A DNA stretch of 64,000 nucleotides from Cymodocea nodosa (taxonomy: Eukaryota; Streptophyta; Magnoliopsida; Alismatales; Cymodoceaceae), in assembly GCA_036874045.1 (NCBI GenBank), contig CM072344.1, forward strand, positions 9,334,501 through 9,398,500. Reading direction: 5' to 3'. A model generated the notes under the pieces. The model did not search any database. It saw only the letters and a program-made list of their open reading frames with translations, and was not told the origin of the DNA. Of the stretch, positions 58,492 to 64,000 are shown one piece after another (positions within the stretch are counted from its first letter, which is position 1; the number at the start of each line of letters is the position of its first letter). The translations under genes and the position numbers were made by a program.

Positions 58492-59968
58492 TGTAAGGTT
58501 TTGAATTGTATTTATCAGGATTAGTCTATACAGCAAAAAGATCAGAAGACAGACAAATCGAAGCAGCAAACAGGTGGCAATTAATCTCAAAATATGCTGT
58601 TGCAGAAATTCGAACAGTTAAGAGGTGTAATTCTCAGGTTAAGGGGGATTGAATGATCGGATAGTTAAGGAGTTAACTATCCGGAAGCTTAAAGGACTTT
58701 TTGGAGAGTTACAAGTATAACTATCCGAAAGTTAAGTCATTCAATAAACCACGTGCAGAAATACAGAACGGTAGCTTAAAGGACTTGTCGGAGAGTTAGA
58801 TAACTATCCGAGTTTTCTTTTCGAAGAGTTAGATAACTATTCGAGTTTTTCAGTAAGTTACAGGTATAACTTTCTGGAACTTAAGTCATTGAATTTCCCA
58901 CATGCAGAATTCCAAAAAGAAGTGCAAATAAGTTTTCGGAGAGTTAGAAAGTTAACTATTCGAAATCCTAAAGCGTTTCGGTGAGTTACAGGGATAAACA
59001 TTCGAAACTTAAGTCATTGAATTTCCTACATGCAGAATTCCAGAAAGAAGTGCAAATAAGTTTTTGGAGAGTTAGAAAAATAACTATCTGAAATCCTGAA
59101 GCGTTTCGGTGAGTTACAAGGATAACCATCTGAAACTTAAGTTAGCCTTTATGCACGTGCTGAATTAAAGCAATCGGAAAGTTAATAGAGACAAACTATC
59201 CAACAAGTATATAACTATTCGGTGAGTTACAGTTATAAGTATCCGATTGAATGATAGCTCATAGTAAATATTCTGGAATCCTACCTGGCAGTAAAGGTTA
59301 AGTGATCTTTCAGTGAGTTACAGATATTCTTCAGAGAGTTGCACAGCTAACTATCTGAAAGGATAGGAAAATTGGTAAGATATCTTGAAACGATTTTCTG
59401 AATGGTAACTTACCGTATTGGGACTAGAGTCTAATCAAGTATAGTAGAATACATCTGTTGGAAGAAAATATGATCGTTGTACATATCAGGTATATATACA
59501 AAATATAGACAACGGATTTAAAGAACGCTTTGCTCATACATATACTCACACCAAACTCAATAGAACAAAAGCTTTAGAGATCAAATCATCTTCAACACTT
59601 GCAGATCAAATTGCAGAAGTTCATCATGCATTCAACTCTATTGTTCACAAGATAGTGTTTACTGAAGTACACGGATTAAAACTTCAGTGAAAGGATTGAT
59701 TGAAGCTTCGACAAGGAAGCTCAAGTGAATGGTTAGTTGGTTCTTGCTTAAACCTTAAAGCAAGTGATTGTATGCTTGCAAAGAGTTTAGTGAAGCCCAA
59801 GTATCCCTTGGGGGTGGACTAGCCGTTAGTGGTGAACCACCTAAAATCTCTGTGTGATTTCCTTATTATATACTTGCTATCACTTTACATTAAAACTACC
59901 TCTAAATTGTTAAGAAACGAATTTTTACTATTCACCCCCCCTCTAGTAAGCCTTAAGGTCCTAACAAT
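58492..59968 (+). repeat. E7 3' LTR (family C)
   Basis: About 1.48 kb from TGTAAGGTTTTGAATTG to TTAAGGTCCTAACA. The end carries TTCACCCCCCCTCTAGTAAG, the complement of the SIRE LTR hallmark. Many GAGTTAGATAACTATCCGAG-type words occupy 58620-59350. A TATATATA motif is at 59491-59498. Confidence 0.87.
59491..59498 (+). promoter_or_regulatory. Possible TATA box in the family C LTR
   Basis: TATATATA within CAGGTATATATACAAAATATAG, at a reasonable distance from the LTR end. It is the best candidate in this LTR. Confidence 0.45.
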
Positions 59969-60320
59969 TAGTACCTTCGTTGGCAACTTCTAAAGCACGC
60001 CATATCTCATATGCAGTTTGATATGCAGAAACTTTATTAAATTGATCATGAGATAAAGCACAAAACAAGATGTTTAAACCTTTAGCATTTAGTGTCATTC
60101 GCTCCTTTTCATCAAAAGTCCAAGTATCATAGGGAGTCGTAACTAACACTATAGGATTGCTAATTATATGCCATAATTTGAAATCAATTGACTAAAAGAA
60201 TACTTTCATCCTATATTTCCAATAGCCATAATTGCTACCTTTGAACATAGGAGGACGATTAGTGGTCTGTCCTTCAGTCATAACTAAGATTTCAGAATTA
60301 TCCATTTTAAACAAATGATC
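59969..60320 (-). pseudogene. E8 gag N-terminal fragment
   Basis: Matches the E3 gag start (about 29745-30096): TTPYDTWTFDEKERMTLNAK and ALEVANEGTN blocks. It stops where the E7 LTR begins. Confidence 0.83.
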
Positions 60321-60388
60321 CGAAGTAAATAATAGGAAAAACCGATTCCTAAATAGAGAAATGAAGGCTTTTAATTATGATAATAATG

Positions 60389-60403
60389 AAAGCTCTGATA
60401 CTA
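60389..60403 (-). other. E8 primer binding site
   Basis: On the minus strand TAGTATCAGAGCTTT, one base different from the initiator-Met tRNA complement. Confidence 0.82.
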
Positions 60404-60405
60404 GT

Positions 60406-61549
60406 TGTTGGATCGTCTGTATCACAAGAGGGGGGGTGAATTGTGTCTTTAGTAATTAAATACTAGCAGATAAAACAAGAGCACAAAACACTTGTAAATG
60501 AAATTCTATTCTTTTATTTCAAGACAGAATTTACAATACCTTTTCAGCTCAATTCCCTTCTTGACAGTTTTGATACAATAATGTTCAATATACAATTCAA
60601 ATAGGAAAATAAAGCTCTTATTCAAAACTAATTTTGAATTGTATATAACCTGATCTTTATGCACATAGCTTCTTTCTTTCTCTTTGCTCAGCTTCTGTAT
60701 CTCTTCTTCTCCAGTTGTCAAATTTCCAGACTTCTTACGTTTGCAGCTCCTTTTCTGAAATTGCTTGGAATTTTGAACTTCTTCTAATGTTGGAGAATTT
60801 TTTAGAATATGAATATTTAAACTTAACTTTTTAGTTAGGGATCCGGATTGAATATTCAGACTTGTTTTTTTTTTTTAAGATTGGGATCCTCTATTGTAAT
60901 GTAGCTCGTACTCTCTATTAGTAGTCGAACTCTGTTGTCTTTCACCTTCAGCATGTTCATCCACTTGATCCACAATCCATAATCCATAATCCACGTACTA
61001 ATTTTCTCTTTAATCCAAATTACTTTCTATTTTAATTTCCACGATCTCCACTTTGTAGATTCACCAAAATTTTATCTTCTTGGAGTCTTGTAGAATATCT
61101 TCTAAGTCTTTGATTTAGTCGAACATTTATCCTTTAAGTCCTGTAAAAACTCGAACACTTATCCTTTAACTCTTCGAGTTTTTGCACTTGCAAAACATGT
61201 GACTAAACAAAGAAACTTATCTGTTCGTAAGTCCTTTTATAAAACTCGAACAGTTATCTATCCATGCATATAAAATCTCGAACAGTTATCTAACTATTCA
61301 ATTTTTCATTACCGAACGCACATGGAAAACACGTGACAACTTAAAACATTAAAAACACACGTGTAGATAACCTTAACTATACGAGTTTTTAGCATAAAGT
61401 ATTCGACAAAAATGAAATGTTAACTATCCGAAAGTTTAATTATCCGAAACATTAACTATTATACTTAGAGAAATATACTTAGAGAATATTATGTAAACTT
61501 ATTTAAATACGATAATAAAGCATATATCATCAAAATTAAATACCTAACA
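60406..61549 (-). repeat. E8 5' LTR (family B)
   Basis: It runs from TGTTGGATCGTCTG to ATACCTAACA, about 1.14 kb, matching both E3 LTRs. Short AATCCAT repeats lie at about 60972-60993. Confidence 0.9.
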
Positions 61550-62614
61550 TAATTGTACCTTCTAGAGGCATTATAGGAGCAGTAGAGAGGACAAATCAAT
61601 TAGAGTAATAATTAGAAAAACTTAAGAAGGAAGTAGATGAACTTAAGAAGAACGATTAAAATATATTGTTCATCTACTTGTATTAAAAATTTCTGATTGC
61701 TTGTACTGTAAAATAATATTTATATAAATGAATGTTTGAATTTAAGATGTTTTTGCATTCGTGTTTGAGAATGAATGATAAAATTGATGAATTGTATTGA
61801 ATATTATATAATTGTCTAAAGACGTGTAAAACTGTTTAAAATATTTACAAATTTTATAAATGACTTAATTAAATGCAAGATAATTGGCTAATGCCTGAAA
61901 ATATTTGCATGCTAAAAAGTAAATTCTACACAACAGGAAATGAACTATAAGTTAAATATGCATATAATGTTCAGATTTAAATGAGTCACATTAAAACACT
62001 ACATTAATGACATGTATTTAACTTTATTTATGTTGACAAAATCAGGAGGAAAAAATATAAAAGTTAATATGAGGAGTAAGTTTTAGAAATTTACTAAGTG
62101 TTAACTCAACGAAGCTAGTTCGTTGAGTTAGTTGTAACTCAACGAGGTTAGTTCATTGAGTTAGAAATAGTAACCGAAGCTAGTCCATTGAGTTAACTGT
62201 AACTCAACGAGGTTAGTTTATGGATTAAGCTGAACGGTTATTCTTTCAGCCATGAACGGAACTTCATGGGTTTAGCGGTTATTGAAATTTGAAATTAGAA
62301 GTGAAACTCATATCCATAAAAATAGGAACCATACTACATGTTACAAGACACATTCTTGCAACGAGATTCATTTGCTTTATAGACGTGCATTATAAATATA
62401 GAACAAAATGTTATTTACGAGTTACCAGCACCTGAGGAAAGAAAAGAAAATTCGTTGAGGAATTGGAAGGAGAAGCAGCTGATTCAACTTCATCTGTCAA
62501 CAACTATTTAATGAAAACAAAGCATCAGACTGATATGTAATTAATCTTCTACTATTTTACTTTATGTTAAGAGTTTATGAGCACATGGATTCATTCTCCT
62601 AGTACTAAATGATT
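61550..62614 (+). other. Gypsy-like or unassigned DNA
   Basis: It begins with a Lys/Leu/Glu-rich coding-like end (LEKLKKEVDELKKND then a stop near 61660), then AT-rich DNA, then a cluster of TAACTCAACGA / TTCGTTGAGTTAG words (62099-62215) and a TATAAATATA motif at 62391-62400. The layout resembles the 3' end of a gypsy element running into an LTR, but no clear edges or domains are visible. A short acidic reading near 62450-62540 (VEELEGEAADSTSSVNNYL) is not recognised. Confidence 0.4.
62391..62400 (+). promoter_or_regulatory. Possible TATA box
   Basis: TATAAATATA, about 180 bases downstream of the word cluster, as in the gypsy LTR copies where the TATA precedes the words. The order differs, so this is tentative. 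Confidence 0.3.
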
Positions 62615-62978
62615 AGTAAGAAGTATTTTTCCTAGAAGAAGTGTTTTTGATCCCTGAAAAGATTTTTCTTTTGGTATGCAGGGATAACTGATCAATGAGA
62701 ATTCTATGCCTTTTATACTGTATCTTTATTTCATGCATGTCCTCCACGTTTAATCACTATCAATCTTCCACTTCTTCACGTCTTTTCTTTTTCCTTCATT
62801 GAAATACACACGTTCTGACCCATGTTTACATTTCAAATTTTCTTTAATTATCAATCCTGGATCTCTGAAAAATTTCTTGCAAAATAAACTTTCTCGTCCA
62901 AAATTTTTCATCAGTGTAATAAGAAGTCGTTACTTTAATGTTAACTAAACGAGTAACACAAGTATATATATACTAACT
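62615..62978 (-). repeat. Family A LTR fragment
   Basis: An internal piece of a family A LTR from the GAAGTGTTTTTGATCCCTG region to the TAACTAAACGAGTAACAC region, with the TATA motif at 62709-62717 on the minus strand. No edges. Confidence 0.85.
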
Positions 62979-62985
62979 TAATGTC

Positions 62986-63720
62986 CACATCATGCAATGA
63001 GTAAAGCACAATTAATAGGTATAATTTACGAAGGCATAGATGTTTCAACGAAATCTTTATTAGAATCTACATGTCGGAATGTATTTTTAAAATTGTGTAG
63101 TGAAGAAGCATGGGCATACTTAGAAAACTTTGCAAAAATAACTACATAGTGGGAAAACTCGGTTGAAACTATTACAGATAAAAAAATATTGCCAAGGGGA
63201 ATGCATGAAATAGATTCAAACACTATGCTTGAAGTTAAATTAACTAAGTTAACAAAGAAAATAGAAGAGTTATCATTAAATCAAAAGCTAGCAGAAAAGA
63301 ATGCAAACATTAATGATTTAGATAAAATTTATGCTAGAAACTAGAAAGATAACTTTGGAAATTCTTACAACGCTAATTAGAGAAATCACCTGAATCTATA
63401 TTGGAGAAATAATAATTTCCAAGGAGGAGAAAATATAAATGATAAAAATATAAGTGATGAAGCATTAATTGAACAAGGATCTAGAATAGAGAAGTTAGAA
63501 AACATAATTAAACAATCATTTAGATCTTGTATTTGGAAATGCTGCCATTCAAAATCAACATATGAATAGAAATATACCCCCTAGACAGAAGGAATCAATA
63601 GAAGTTAGACCTACTAGAGGATTGCCAATGCAAGTAGTACCTAACCTTGTCAACAAAACTGTTAATAAAATTGATACCTCCTTTGGGAGGGAAATTGAAT
63701 GAAGTAGTATAACTGAAACA
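62986..63720 (+). pseudogene. Gypsy (Tat/Athila-like) gag remnant
   Basis: The plus-strand reading resembles the C-terminal half of gypsy gag: LIGIIYEGIDVSTKSLLEST, then EEAWAYLENFAKITT, GMHEIDSNTMLEVKLTKL, a Tyr/Asn/Trp-rich section near 63360-63410, a coiled-coil-like section (QGSRIEKLENIIKQ) and a Pro/Arg section with TRGLPMQVVPN. These follow the order known in Tat/Athila gag. Broken. It is flanked by family A LTR pieces on both sides. Confidence 0.68.
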
Positions 63721-63735
63721 ACTATGTATAATATA

Positions 63736-64000
63736 TGTAGGATCGTATGACTACACAAGAGGGGGTGAATTGGGTTTTTCAACATTTTCGAATATAATTG
63801 AAACTTTAAAACTCAAAAACAAGTCGAGACACTATTTTCATAAAATCATTTTTATTCAAGGTTTCAATTACAATATATAATTCAATTCTCAGAAATTGTA
63901 GATGCAATTATATATCGATACCATATTTCATCTATACAATTTCATAACAACAAATAGAGAAAACTAATTTATGGAATTTAAAACATTTCTCCCTGTTTAA
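63736..64000 (-). repeat. Family A LTR, start only
   Basis: Begins with TGTAGGATCGTATGAC and follows the family A LTR to the window end. It is probably a further family A copy that continues to the right. Confidence 0.87.

Larger units (their letters stand above)
57093..59968 (+). mobile_element. E7: family C copia, 3' part
   Basis: The 3' part of a plus-strand copia element: reverse transcriptase from the KQAPRAWYD block onward, RNase H, noncoding tail with purine tracts, and a 3' LTR. E9 sits at its left edge. At its right edge the E8 gag resumes at ATTAG, so E7 was inserted in E8. Broken; the 5' part is not in the window. Confidence 0.87.
59969..61549 (-). mobile_element. E8: family B copia, 5' part
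   Basis: 5' LTR, primer site and the N-terminal part of gag on the minus strand; the rest is absent beyond the E7 insertion. Family assignment comes from the LTR and gag matching E3. The flank beyond the LTR (61550 onward) is gypsy-like. Confidence 0.87.

Noticed and set aside
1-64000. LINE, SINE or DNA transposon sequences
   Set aside because: No transposase, LINE reverse transcriptase, poly-A-tailed SINE or terminal inverted repeats with target duplications were recognised; small MITEs could be missed by eye.

Overview
The window looks like plant nuclear DNA, probably pericentromeric or otherwise gene-poor. It is very AT-rich. Almost all of it is built from Ty1/copia LTR retrotransposons, with a few Ty3/gypsy scraps between them. 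The copia elements fit the SIRE/Maximus lineage: LTR edges carry an AGAGGGGGGTGAATT-type block, primer sites match initiator-Met tRNA (TGGTATCAGAGC), polypurine tracts of the AAAAGGGGGAGA type occur in several copies, a long coiled-coil linker separates gag from protease, and an extra open reading frame lies between pol and the 3' LTR. No complete host gene, rRNA, tRNA gene or CRISPR array was found. Every element is a broken fossil. The species cannot be named from the sequence.

Three copia families are recognised by their LTRs. Family A has LTRs of about 1.55-1.77 kb that start TGTTGAGTATTTTG in element sense (E1, E2, E4, E9 and fragments). Family B has LTRs of about 1.14-1.21 kb that start TGTTAGGTATTTAA (E3, E5, E6, E8, E10). 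Family C has an LTR of about 1.48 kb that starts TGTAAGGTTTTGAATTG (E7 and a fragment near 7 kb). Most elements lie on the minus strand.

Layout: 1-6452 is a head-to-head pair of family B fragments (E5 minus, E6 plus). 6453-6892 is a gypsy LTR end with its primer site. 6930-7724 is a family C gag and LTR fragment. 7762-42154 is a three-level nest. E1 (7762-9857 plus 34101-42154) was split by E2 (9858-34100), with an ACTAC target duplication. E2 was in turn split inside gag by E3 (20343-31394), with an AGGAC/AGGAT duplication. 42242-46106 is a partial family A element (E4). 46107-46700 is a plus-strand family B fragment. 46780-47330 is a small island of more balanced base composition that may be host-derived. 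47651-48619 is gypsy LTR, primer site and gag. 48620-49465 is a second copy of the junction found at 56358-57204. 49466-57092 is E9 (family A), lying in the reverse transcriptase of E7 (family C, 57093-59968), which lies in the gag of E8 (family B, 59969-61549). 61550-63735 holds gypsy-like and LTR scraps, and a further family A LTR begins at 63736 and runs off the window.

In an intact relative these parts act together: the LTR promotes and terminates transcription, gag forms the particle, protease cuts the polyprotein, reverse transcriptase and RNase H copy the RNA from the tRNA primer, and integrase inserts the copy. The most interesting signals are the post-pol reading frame shared by families A and B, a conserved G-rich tract just before it, and a short TAACTCAACGA/TAACTATCCGA-like word repeated many times in the LTRs and leaders of otherwise unrelated families.
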